The position numbers were made by a program, and so were the translations under genes. Below, one piece after another: positions 48,330-59,573 of a DNA stretch of 64,000 nucleotides (positions are counted from its first letter, which is position 1; each line of letters starts with the position of its first letter). Origin of the DNA: Sphagnum magellanicum. Taxonomy: Eukaryota; Streptophyta; Sphagnopsida; Sphagnales; Sphagnaceae. Location of the stretch: the NCBI GenBank assembly GCA_021904315.1, contig CM038909.1:23953032-24017031 (forward strand), read 5' to 3'. The notes beneath the pieces are model-generated. The model saw only the letters and a program-made list of their open reading frames with translations. It made no database searches and had not been told where the DNA came from.

Positions 48330-49111
48330 AAATTTGCCCATCTCCAAGTCAGGTAGTCCATCTTCCAAATCACCTGCAAATTTTTTAGACATGCATTAGA
48401 AATGAGGAATTTGGTGAACTGAGCAAACAATTCAGAATTGAAACCAAAACCAAATTGCATCCAATCCAGATGAAGCCCATGTAAATAACAAAAACTTGGT
48501 AAATGAAACGATAGACCATTCCATAAGCAAATGCTTCACAACCAAAGTCAACACACCATTCATTTTAATCCCACAACCTCCAACATCCACAATTACATAT
48601 AAGCCACTCAAAACGTCCATGTTGAAATGAAGTTATGCATATCACAATTTTCATGTTTTTACGGGAACTATGAAGCTTAAAGACATTACATGAACGAAAT
48701 CAAGATGTGCTAGTTTTGGTCAATTCAATCCATTGATTACAGACACTAGCAAGTTGTCAAATTACATGTCAAAAGTCAATCTCCCCATCTAGGACCCATC
48801 TACACAAGCCACATCACTCACCGGTTGGGAGGGCACTTGCATCCCTAGCATCAACACCATCTACAAATTGCCCACCCAAAACTTGTGCTTTAGTCCAATC
48901 CATTATATCACATTGCATAATTCAATCTCCCCATCTAGGACCCATCTACACAAGCCACATCACTCACCGGTTGGGAGGGCACTTGCATCCTTAGCATCAA
49001 CACCATCTACAAATTGGCCACCCAAAACTTGTGCTTTAGTCCAATCCATTATATCACATTGCATAATTCAATCTCCCCATCTAGAACCCATCTACACAAA
49101 CCCTACACATT
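48330..49111 (-). repeat. Dispersed repeat with 146-bp tandem array, left arm
   Basis: The block is collinear with 23,260-23,820. Its end is a 146-bp unit repeated in tandem from 48,777 and 48,923, with a partial third copy from 49,069; units begin CAATCTCCCCATCTAGGACC. On the minus strand each full unit encodes IMDWTKAQVLGGQFVDGVDA, then RDASALPTG followed by GTGAGT, which resembles an exon end with a splice donor. The tandem array may therefore be an exon duplication. The parent gene is unknown. Confidence 0.75.
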
Positions 49112-50212
49112 TTGTTGAGCTACGATACATTTGATGTGTTCAAGGAGAATCGAAGGGGGGGGGATGGGAGGAAAAGAAACCTACAAAAACATTATCTCCC
49201 TCTTACAATTCTCAATTTTCACATTGTAAACTATATTTGGAGATTTTTTGGGTGAGGGTTTGAGTTTAATTTTTTCAATTTCAAAACTTTTCAGTTCTAG
49301 TTGTAGCAGATTTATTCAAATTCAAGAACTTCTAAACTTGGTTCAAAAACTAAATCCAACCTCATGTACATGTTACGCAGTCTCCAATGCTAGGGATTGC
49401 ATGAGCACTATGTTTTACAACAAAACAAGAGTCTATATAAATATGAAGTTCAAGAACTACTTAAAATTAATATTTAACTATAAAGTTCACCATACTTATT
49501 AACTTTTCAAAAGAAATCAACTTTCCTTCTAAAAATGATCCTAATCATGTGTTCTTGAGAATGTTTTTTCATGATTCTAGTTTCTGTTTCAAATTAGCAA
49601 AAGACTAACTGCACCGTTCGATCCTTGTGCTGATTCCAACAAAAGGTAACTTGGACTTGAACCCAAGATTTAACCCTATAGCTAGATACCCTCTGTGGAT
49701 TGGAACCCAGATTTAACCCTGCAAACTGGATACCCTTACAACATTGGTTTGGAAACATCTAGTGTTCAGAAAATGGGCTAGGGCTTTAGAATGTTAGTAA
49801 CTAGGAGGCCAAAAAGAAAATCTGGGAAAACTGGAACCTCAGGGTACTGTTGAATTCTGATACGTTTCAATTCCAGGGGGGTGGGAAATGTGGGGATGTT
49901 TAGCTTTGGTCCTATGAACCTGCAGTGTTGTTAGGAAGGACGCTTCACAAATTTTCAGGATCTGTTTTCCCCTCTTCCATTCTCAACAAACCATGTGTGT
50001 TCTAATTCACTTCCCTGGAGTACACGTACCTAGTAGTGCTCTTGCCTCAGTGTCACCATGGTCGCCCAATTCGGCCTGGTCCGTGTTCCCTGTGACTCAA
50101 TGACCATCACTGTCAGATCCGGCGTTTCCGAAAGTAGAACCATGTAGCACAAAATGATAATAAACAAGTCATCACAAGAAAAAATGATAATCTCAGATTG
50201 CAGAACTGGGGA
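49112..50212. other. Gene-free arm stretch
   Basis: No gene was recognised. Base composition rises in GC from about 49,950 towards the palindrome centre. A short frame (MVAQFGLVRVPCDSMTITVR, about 50,058 onward) may be an exon piece and is unassigned. Confidence 0.35.
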
Positions 50213-50500
50213 CTAAGGACATGGAGTTGGTTTACCAGTTTCTGCGGTTGCAGTTCGTTCTGTTCTTGCTCTTACTCTGCTGAGATGAAGGCTCCATCCT
50301 GTGATGAACAGTCCACCTATGCCGATCGCCAACTCCGCGACATCAAATAACACTCTGAATGTACTTGCTTGAGCCATTCTTTGCCTTCGAGTATCCTGCA
50401 CAAGTTCAACTACAGGTTTGGTGCTGCAAAATCTGAATAATCTGCTTAGTTCCGGTAAGTTCCTGATTAAGTTCTGCTTAGTCAGGAAGAGGTAAAACAA
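50213..50500 (-). CDS. Hypothetical 95-codon frame beside the palindrome centre, left copy
   Basis: The frame starts MFYLFLTKQNLI and includes MAQASTFRVLFDVAEL then AIGIGGLFITGWSLHLSR, a hydrophobic segment, before a basic tail with RVRARTERTATAE. An acceptor-like ATTTTGCAG before CACCAAACC and a donor-like CTG|GTAAAC near the end suggest the true exon is internal to the frame. The GC content is higher than in the rest of the arm, and no stop or shift interrupts it. I do not recognise the protein. It points away from the spacer and has an exact partner on the other arm, head to head. Confidence 0.4.
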   Translation of the reverse strand: MFYLFLTKQNLIRNLPELSRLFRFCSTKPVVELVQDTRRQRMAQASTFRVLFDVAELAIGIGGLFITGWSLHLSRVRARTERTATAETGKPTPCP

Positions 50501-50713
50501 AACACCGTGATGCCAAGTGAATCAGTTCTCATGCATATAGAAAGCGAAATCGAACCTGGTGACAAAGTAAATGACGACTGAGTAATTGATCGCAACACGG
50601 GCGGTACAACAGTTCCTTTGAAATTCCACCCAAGAACTATCATACGAGCTACGCAGCACACGACATACTCAAGGCAGAGGTGAAGAAGGCCCAGGCAGGA
50701 AACTCTGTGGCAT

Positions 50714-50901
50714 AACTCAATTATGCCAGGAAACTCAGTTATTAACCCTTAGAACGTAACTAGGAGGGCCAATAACTGAGGGCCAATAACGAGGTCTCTT
50801 GTGACATGAGACCTCGAACGGTTGTGAGATTCCTACTTTCGCCTTCTTCACCTCCGCCTTCTTCACCATTCGAGGTCTTGTGTCAAGCCGTTCGAGGTCT
50901 C
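50714..50901. other. 188-bp spacer at the centre of the palindrome
   Basis: This is the only sequence between the arms without a mirror partner. It contains GGCATAACTCAATTATGCC overlapping the left boundary; the repeat GGGCCAATAAC twice; and GAGGTCTC at 50,791 and 50,893 with its inverse at 50,807. A 16-bp inverted pair, ATGAGACCTCGAACGG (50,805-50,820) with CCGTTCGAGGTCTCAT (50,888-50,903), reaches two bases into the right arm. CGCCTTCTTCACC occurs twice in tandem (50,840 and 50,855). The content is local copies and inverse copies of arm-edge words. Confidence 0.9.
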
Positions 50902-51114
50902 ATGCCACAGAGTTTCCTGCCTGGGCCTTCTTCACCTCTGCCTTGAGTATGTCGTGTGCTGCGTAGCTCGTATGATAGTTCTTGGGTGGAATTTCAAAGG
51001 AACTGTTGTACCGCCCGTGTTGCGATCAATTACTCAGTCGTCATTTACTTTGTCACCAGGTTCGATTTCGCTTTCTATATGCATGAGAACTGATTCACTT
51101 GGCATCACGGTGTT

Positions 51115-51402
51115 TTGTTTTACCTCTTCCTGACTAAGCAGAACTTAATCAGGAACTTACCGGAACTAAGCAGATTATTCAGATTTTGCAGCACCAAACC
51201 TGTAGTTGAACTTGTGCAGGATACTCGAAGGCAAAGAATGGCTCAAGCAAGTACATTCAGAGTGTTATTTGATGTCGCGGAGTTGGCGATCGGCATAGGT
51301 GGACTGTTCATCACAGGATGGAGCCTTCATCTCAGCAGAGTAAGAGCAAGAACAGAACGAACTGCAACCGCAGAAACTGGTAAACCAACTCCATGTCCTT
51401 AG
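51115..51402 (+). CDS. Hypothetical 95-codon frame beside the palindrome centre, right copy
   Basis: Identical in translation to the frame at 50,213-50,500, in opposite orientation. The two copies are divergently arranged around the 188-bp spacer, with about 614 bp between their starts. Function is unknown; see the left copy for details. Confidence 0.4.
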   Translation: MFYLFLTKQNLIRNLPELSRLFRFCSTKPVVELVQDTRRQRMAQASTFRVLFDVAELAIGIGGLFITGWSLHLSRVRARTERTATAETGKPTPCP

Positions 51403-52503
51403 TCCCCAGTTCTGCAATCTGAGATTATCATTTTTTCTTGTGATGACTTGTTTATTATCATTTTGTGCTACATGGTTCTACTTTCGGAAACGCCGGATCT
51501 GACAGTGATGGTCATTGAGTCACAGGGAACACGGACCAGGCCGAATTGGGCGACCATGGTGACACTGAGGCAAGAGCACTACTAGGTACGTGTACTCCAG
51601 GGAAGTGAATTAGAACACACATGGTTTGTTGAGAATGGAAGAGGGGAAAACAGATCCTGAAAATTTGTGAAGCGTCCTTCCTAACAACACTGCAGGTTCA
51701 TAGGACCAAAGCTAAACATCCCCACATTTCCCACCCCCCTGGAATTGAAACGTATCAGAATTCAACAGTACCCTGAGGTTCCAGTTTTCCCAGATTTTCT
51801 TTTTGGCCTCCTAGTTACTAACATTCTAAAGCCCTAGCCCATTTTCTGAACACTAGATGTTTCCAAACCAATGTTGTAAGGGTATCCAGTTTGCAGGGTT
51901 AAATCTGGGTTCCAATCCACAGAGGGTATCTAGCTATAGGGTTAAATCTTGGGTTCAAGTCCAAGTTACCTTTTGTTGGAATCAGCACAAGGATCGAACG
52001 GTGCAGTTAGTCTTTTGCTAATTTGAAACAGAAACTAGAATCATGAAAAAACATTCTCAAGAACACATGATTAGGATCATTTTTAGAAGGAAAGTTGATT
52101 TCTTTTGAAAAGTTAATAAGTATGGTGAACTTTATAGTTAAATATTAATTTTAAGTAGTTCTTGAACTTCATATTTATATAGACTCTTGTTTTGTTGTAA
52201 AACATAGTGCTCATGCAATCCCTAGCATTGGAGACTGCGTAACATGTACATGAGGTTGGATTTAGTTTTTGAACCAAGTTTAGAAGTTCTTGAATTTGAA
52301 TAAATCTGCTACAACTAGAACTGAAAAGTTTTGAAATTGAAAAAATTAAACTCAAACCCTCACCCAAAAAATCTCCAAATATAGTTTACAATGTGAAAAT
52401 TGAGAATTGTAAGAGGGAGATAATGTTTTTGTAGGTTTCTTTTCCTCCCATCCCCCCCCCTTCGATTCTCCTTGAACACATCAAATGTATCGTAGCTCAA
52501 CAA
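51403..52503. other. Gene-free arm stretch, right copy
   Basis: Mirror of 49,112-50,212. No gene was recognised. Confidence 0.35.
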
Positions 52504-53285
52504 AATGTGTAGGGTTTGTGTAGATGGGTTCTAGATGGGGAGATTGAATTATGCAATGTGATATAATGGATTGGACTAAAGCACAAGTTTTGGGTGGCCA
52601 ATTTGTAGATGGTGTTGATGCTAAGGATGCAAGTGCCCTCCCAACCGGTGAGTGATGTGGCTTGTGTAGATGGGTCCTAGATGGGGAGATTGAATTATGC
52701 AATGTGATATAATGGATTGGACTAAAGCACAAGTTTTGGGTGGGCAATTTGTAGATGGTGTTGATGCTAGGGATGCAAGTGCCCTCCCAACCGGTGAGTG
52801 ATGTGGCTTGTGTAGATGGGTCCTAGATGGGGAGATTGACTTTTGACATGTAATTTGACAACTTGCTAGTGTCTGTAATCAATGGATTGAATTGACCAAA
52901 ACTAGCACATCTTGATTTCGTTCATGTAATGTCTTTAAGCTTCATAGTTCCCGTAAAAACATGAAAATTGTGATATGCATAACTTCATTTCAACATGGAC
53001 GTTTTGAGTGGCTTATATGTAATTGTGGATGTTGGAGGTTGTGGGATTAAAATGAATGGTGTGTTGACTTTGGTTGTGAAGCATTTGCTTATGGAATGGT
53101 CTATCGTTTCATTTACCAAGTTTTTGTTATTTACATGGGCTTCATCTGGATTGGATGCAATTTGGTTTTGGTTTCAATTCTGAATTGTTTGCTCAGTTCA
53201 CCAAATTCCTCATTTCTAATGCATGTCTAAAAAATTTGCAGGTGATTTGGAAGATGGACTACCTGACTTGGAGATGGGCAAATTT
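52504..53285 (+). repeat. Dispersed repeat with 146-bp tandem array, right arm
   Basis: Mirror of 48,330-49,111, with the same two full 146-bp units and partial third unit. Here the coding-like exon segments read on the plus strand. Confidence 0.75.
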
Positions 53286-53916
53286 ACTTAGGTTGGGAGA
53301 AATTTGGGCTCGATTCTATTCCATCTTTCAATTATGGCAATCAACAAAACTTATCCCACCAACTGTAGAGTTGATATTCTATAATCCTATTTGGATCCTT
53401 ATGGAAGCCAGATACATATTATGGTTCATACAATGCATTTTATCATGTGTTTGTGTCAGTTTTTTCTGTGAAACTCCCATGGAAAATTATTAGATTTGTG
53501 ATAAATCTAGTAATGATGAGTTCATGGATGTTGAGATTCTTGAAGCAAATGCCAATACTTTAAGAATCTAGAATGCCTTCCAAATATTTTGTTTCCACTT
53601 TGCCACAAATAACCATTGGGGGAACTGATGTGAAGCCAAAAAAGTCAAACTGGTGCTTAAAAGGGATCTTCATATGTCCATACCATAGCTATGTGAAGAC
53701 TATGGTTCTTGTCTCTCACTCTTCAAAGGTATTGGATTGTGAAAGGTTTGCTACCTAATTAGTAAAAGCATGTTCTCACTTGGATCCAATTCATAGCTAA
53801 ATAAAGTGTTAATATTTGAAATCCGAACTTTGAATTTTTTATTGAACTTTATTTTATTGGTTGTTTTATCTACCCTAATGGTGTTTTTGGAACACTAGTA
53901 AGTGATTTACAACTAC

Positions 53917-56900
53917 CTTGTTAGGGTGCCATGAGAAGTATGTGGTAAAAAATGATGGTTCATTTCCTTCCACCGCTTTCAAGATTGTATTATCTGGTGG
54001 TGTTACCTCAAAACCAACAACCCTTTCAAGGTATTTCCGCATCCATTGTTTCCAATGTAGAATTAAACAACAATTCAAAGATGACTCATATAGACAAGTA
54101 AACACCTTTCTTTCCAAATGCAAGACATACAACATAAATTAATTTGAATAGGAGAAAGTTAGTCCATGTAATCATTTGTCAGCATGTGACAAATAGGTCA
54201 CTTTAAACATCTGAAATATTTAGGACTATTACTTTACATTTCTTGTTTCTCAAAGTGCTCTTTGGCAACTTATATTAAAGAATAAACAATATATAGTAAA
54301 GTGACATGTATCTTGTGTCATGTGGAGAAGTTAATACCACATTTTTTGGGAATCATTAACAAGTTCCTAACAAACCTTCAAGTTTACTCCCTCCCTCAAA
54401 TGTGAAAGAAAGAATAGTACTTGAATAATATCCCATGCATGTACTTTATCATTGATGTTGGCATGTTGACCCACCCATACATGTATGGCATTTTTGACCG
54501 TCCAAAATCATTACATCCTCACTTAGTAAATCATCTTGTGTGAAATTGAACACCTCTGCCACCTACATGTTTAAATTGAATCAATTTGTTAATAAAGCAA
54601 AAGGTGTTATAAGCCAATTCAAGAGCAATATGTTCCAAGTATAACAATTATAAACTCTTACCTCTTAGGAATGCAACTATAGTTCAATATGCTTCTCTTA
54701 GTGTTGCTAGTTGATGCAGATTGTTGTAGGAAGTGAAAGGTGAAAGCACATTAGGGTGTCACAATTTCGGCGGATTAGAATCCCTTTTCAAAGTCCTTTT
54801 TTAATGTAGTCGAAAACTAACTGAAAATATGAATATTTAGATGATATTAAAAGTAACAATTTTTTCTATTTCCAATTTCAAATCATGATGCTATAAAACA
54901 TATACAAAGTATCACAAAATTTATTTTTTTAAATAATTATTTTTAAATGCTTAAAAGGGCTTTTTAAAAAAATATAGTTTTTCGAATTTTAAAAAGTCCA
55001 TGACATAATAAATTAAAATCACATTCCATTCATTCAATGGATCTTTAGTTTCTTAAACATGATTCATTCAATATCCCAAAGTTTCAAACACATAAGATTC
55101 ACACATTGTAAAATAAAAGTCCATATCCATGAGTTTTGTAGGTGTGACAAAAAATGTGGGCAAAATTCAAAAGTCCATTACTTATTGGTTATCCATGATT
55201 TTCATTTGATTTTTTCATTTTTGGAAGGTTGATTATGATAGTTTTAGATAAGTGAGTCCCTTTTTTTATTACTTCAATGACTTTTATTTTTTCAATTTTC
55301 TTGTATTTAGGGAATACATGAAAAACTGTCATTGTGACGTCCATATAAGGACACCGTATTGTGCAAACATTTTAAAATGGTATTACCACATGGAAGGAAA
55401 TTTCTATGGTTAGAGTGGTTGTAAAACTTTGGTACATAATATGTTGCATGACTCAAAATGATAAAGAGTAGTTAAATTGGAAATTTTTCACCTTACAACA
55501 AATAAATCTTCAAAGGCTCCAATGCAAGCTTTTCAACTTACAGGTTAAACTTGCATAACTTGAATGATGTGTCGATTGCCACCTCGCACTTGTATTAGTA
55601 TAATTGGGTTCTTTTTGTTATCCTTTTGACTTGGACTTGTGCTTGCCTATAGTTGGCTAACATTTATCAATAAACAAGAAGATAAAGGAAATGCAATTAA
55701 AGTGGAAGTATAAAGACCACCACACTATTGCATGAAGTTTTGAAGGAGCTCACTTATGCAACTACATTTTATATCACAAAAACTACTAGGATAGGTTTCA
55801 AACCTTAAAAATGCACATGCATTCAAACAGTGCTAGAAACCGGGGTGGCTCCTTTCCTTGAAAATCTGAGCCTACCATTTCCCAAAGGTGTTAACTTGCA
55901 TGTTGAAACCAAAACTAAGTTTAGTTGGGAGATTTTTGGACTTAGAAATGAATTAAAAAAAGGAGGGGAAGAAAATTGAAGCATAAGGAGTTGAAGGGAA
56001 AAAAAAACTTGCATTGGACGATCTTTTAATGAAAAAGAGATTTCATTGGTCAGAATTGCAATTGCTGCCTTGTCTTCCTGCCAATTACAACAATCATAGC
56101 AACCAAATATATAAAACCAAATCAACAAACATTTTAAGAAGGAACCAAGTCCCACTATTAACCTACTTAAAACACTTCACTTGATACATAGGCACAATGA
56201 AAATGTCATAAGCACACCTTGCTCCTATCATTGTTTACATTTTAGAAACTATAAGATGCACATCTACATGTTTTAAGGATATTCCAAATTGCTATACCAC
56301 AAAAGCATGTCGACCAAGCTAATAACACAACAAGTATTCTTCCTTGCGGTCAGATTTGTCACCTTGATATGTATAGAATACAATGTAACAAATTGTTATC
56401 ATAAAACTTTCCAACATCTACCAAAGGCACATCTGATTTTGCAATTCCGTCCACCGTCCACACCTGAGATTGCATAAAATCAAAATGTAACTTTCCCTGT
56501 GTTATAATCTCATCTTTTCAAAACTCTCTTCAACATCTTCAATTATATCCCACACCTCCAACTCTTAGAAGTATTGTTAACCATTTAGATTCCACTTATT
56601 TACATTTGCATCCATCTCTGCTAACCCAAGAGTTTCAACTCATACTAAGATCAAACCACCACTCAATTCATGATACTTCAATATGCATTTGGATCATTTC
56701 TAATTGTCTCACATTACATGGCCATAAGTACTAGCATACATGACATGTGAAAGATAAACCTTGACTAACACTTATTATGGTTTGCTTCATAGTTCCCTTC
56801 ATATGACCATAAAATAACCTATTAGCTAGATGAATAATGTACATGTAAGGAGTGAAAACCTAAAGCTTCTTAGTAGAATTCAGTAGTTCTAGAACCTTTT

Positions 56901-58568
56901 CCCTAACATATTTTGTGAAGAACAATATCCATGAACACTTCTTCACTGTAGTTTTATCATCCTTCATTATCCTCTTTGGAGGAGAGCTCACATTTGTCCT
57001 CAATGTTGGAACATCCTTGAAGTCCTTTGTTGTGCTCATGAGCCGGCTCTTCAGGTCATCCATGATAGTAATTGAATGTTTGGTACAATGTTTTATTCGA
57101 TTTACAACCTCATTTCGAAAATCACAAAGAAACTATAACTTTGATATGGTTGCATTTGATGCAATTATATCCTACTTGATGATTAAAATAAGATCTTGTA
57201 TCTTTACAACAAGATCATCAAACATGGACGTCTTCTTTGCCACTGCAATATACAAAGCAATAACAACAGCATTGTTAGTGAAATTTCACAACTAAAAATT
57301 AAAATAGTTTGAGGTGCATATCAAGATAGATTTTCCACGGTTGTATGATCCATGTAACCTGATACTACAAATTTGTACCTCTAGAATTCATTTGCGAAAA
57401 AATAAACTGTAATTTCCTTAACAAAGATCTACTTGTTTGGGGCTAAATGTTCTACCACGAAGACTAGTTGTTTAGAACTTCACCAGATAGTAAGCCATAG
57501 CAAAACCCTATTCCATGGCCTCTAAAAACCCACATTTTCACATTCTCACAAACTATAAAGAGCTGGTTATGAGATAGAAATCATAGGGAAAAAGCTTGTT
57601 AAAAGCACATATAAGAATCACAGTGTTGATTTCTCAAACCTTAGAATCAAAATCAAAATTGTAACTAGATCAAATCTCTAGCTACCAATGCTACTAAAGG
57701 AGAAGAGGAAGAAGAAGACCACATGAAGAAAGAACGAATTCACGGTTTGTATAATCTTTAGTCTAGGGTTTCTTTTTCCGCAATGACCTTACATTTTGTT
57801 GGCTCGGAAAGCTTTTGTGAAGTTTGATGTATGCTGAAATTGATCCTATTTAGAGCCTATGGTATGATTGCCATTTTCATCACCCAAATATCTATTTTTG
57901 GCTCTTTTGAATAGCTAGGTTCATGTTAGGTCAGGAAGCACTATAAATTGTCCTTAGTAAGAGTCACATTCATTGGATCAAAGTTATAAAACATGCATAA
58001 TGATGAGAATACCTACCAGAAATTTTTTCTTTGAATCCTTGCAAAAAGAGAATCATTGATAATTGAAAGTTTTTTCACCAATGGAGCAAAGCCCCCAAAT
58101 ATACCCCAAAATTGTCCTGTGTTAGCTTTAAACTCCAAAGTTCCATCATATGCAATTTATGGTAGAGAAAATAAACACTCTTGTAACTTGATTTGACAAA
58201 GCAAGAGAAGGTTTGTCAAAGCAATGAATTGTCCAACTTCTGGAGAACATAGGAAAACAACAAGGCAAATAGCCAAATTTTGGGAAAATGCAATACCACA
58301 AAAATATTAGACCATCAAATGATTCAAAAGAAACACCGGCACTCATAAAAATTACTTCAGAACACTGGTCTATTTACGTGCCAACTATGATAACTTCACA
58401 TTTGCCTTCATGATCTATGTCTTTGATGTGCTACAGGACTTCCAAGGCCTTTCCCCTTTCTTGAATGCTGGAATTAGCACCATTGAACTGGAAAATCTTG
58501 GATGTTATGTCTAGTACAAATACATCATCATGGTTGAATGAAAAGCGTGAAAATGGCACTTGTTGACA
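53917..58568 (-). pseudogene. Villin gene relic, right arm
   Basis: Mirror copy of the villin relic at 43,047-47,698, with the same six exon blocks, stops and frameshifts in inverse orientation. Block positions follow 101,615 minus x: for example, the FFTTYFSW block is at about 53,917-54,040 and the [14 protein letters not shown] block at about 58,374-58,568. It shares the gap in the middle gelsolin repeats. Confidence 0.85.
56860..57242 (-). pseudogene. SYP3/Sed5-type syntaxin fragment, right arm
   Basis: Mirror of 44,373-44,755, with the same stop in place of Gln and the same truncation. It again lies between villin blocks 2 and 3, so the fragment joined the villin relic before the inverted duplication. 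Confidence 0.78.
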
Positions 58569-58924
58569 CATTATTTATTGTTATTTTGCTAATTTCAAAC
58601 ACCTCAAAAGCCTTTTCAACACTCAACACTTGTAACTACTTTCTATGTTAGGAATTCACATCATCAAACTTCAAGAGTTATCAGATGTATCGACCAAAGG
58701 TCACACCTACTGTAGATCAACGGGAGTACATAGGATTGTGGTGCTTGTCACCAATCTTTAGCCCAGGCTGATGACACTCAAGACGTTTGACCTTGCAATT
58801 CATATCACCACCTAAAAGTCATCTAAATGTTGTAAAGAAGCCAAGAACGATCGACATGGTTTATGCACGTGCTTATATCACCAAATAATCAAAAGAGGGA
58901 AACTGGGTTTTGCAAACTCCAAAT

Positions 58925-59295
58925 CTAACATGATCGATAGGATGGAGTGTAAAGAAATATTAGAAGAACATGCTTGGTGTGAGTTTTTACCATGGGAACT
59001 ATAGGATAGAATTGTAGAGTTTCTAAAATGGTAGCATACACGTATTGCAGATTAAACAAAGAGTCATAAGTCAAGTGTTGGGAGTATTCTACAACTTGCA
59101 AATTGAAGCTTGCTTCATTAGATGCTTTAGAGTCATCATCATCAAGGCTAGACTTTTTGTTATTCCCGATCATGGCTGTAGCAAATTTAGATTAATCCTC
59201 TTTCTCAGATTTTTCAAAGGTGGAGATCAACTTTTGTTCAATCTTTTCTACAATTTCTGGGTGTTGTATCATCATGCAAACAAACCTATAGTAAT
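58925..59295 (-). pseudogene. Cytochrome P450 fragment, right arm
   Basis: Mirror of 42,320-42,690, with the same ExxQ change in the K-helix motif and the same internal stop. Confidence 0.65.
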
Positions 59296-59573
59296 GCTCA
59301 CAACAACAACAAAATTGCTACCCTTAACCATCTGGTTATACATCCCCAATAGAATAAGAGAATAGAGAATGAGATGTAAGAGGCAAATGATGACAATAGT
59401 GCCTCTAAGCAAACTATTTAAAATCATACCTTGATGTCTATTCACAAATTTTTCAGGACTTGTTTAACTTCAACAAATGCCCTAGAATACAAAATCCTAT
59501 TAACAACAAGGGTTTGAGAGGAGCACAACTTGTTGGATCTGGCTTGCTTACCACTTGATGGTTGATTGTAGCA

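Larger units (their letters stand above)
37616..50713 (+). repeat. Left arm of a giant palindrome
   Basis: Every base checked here has its complement in the right arm at position 101,615 minus x. The offset is constant from about 38,650 to 50,713, including a 9-base G run (49,155-49,163) and a 9-base T run (45,608-45,616) that match exactly. Four differences were found further out: one A fewer than the mirror near 38,645, one A fewer near 37,911, a local G/A shuffle near 37,780, and one A more near 37,735. The outer limit is set only by the window end, so the arm may extend further left. Confidence 0.95.
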
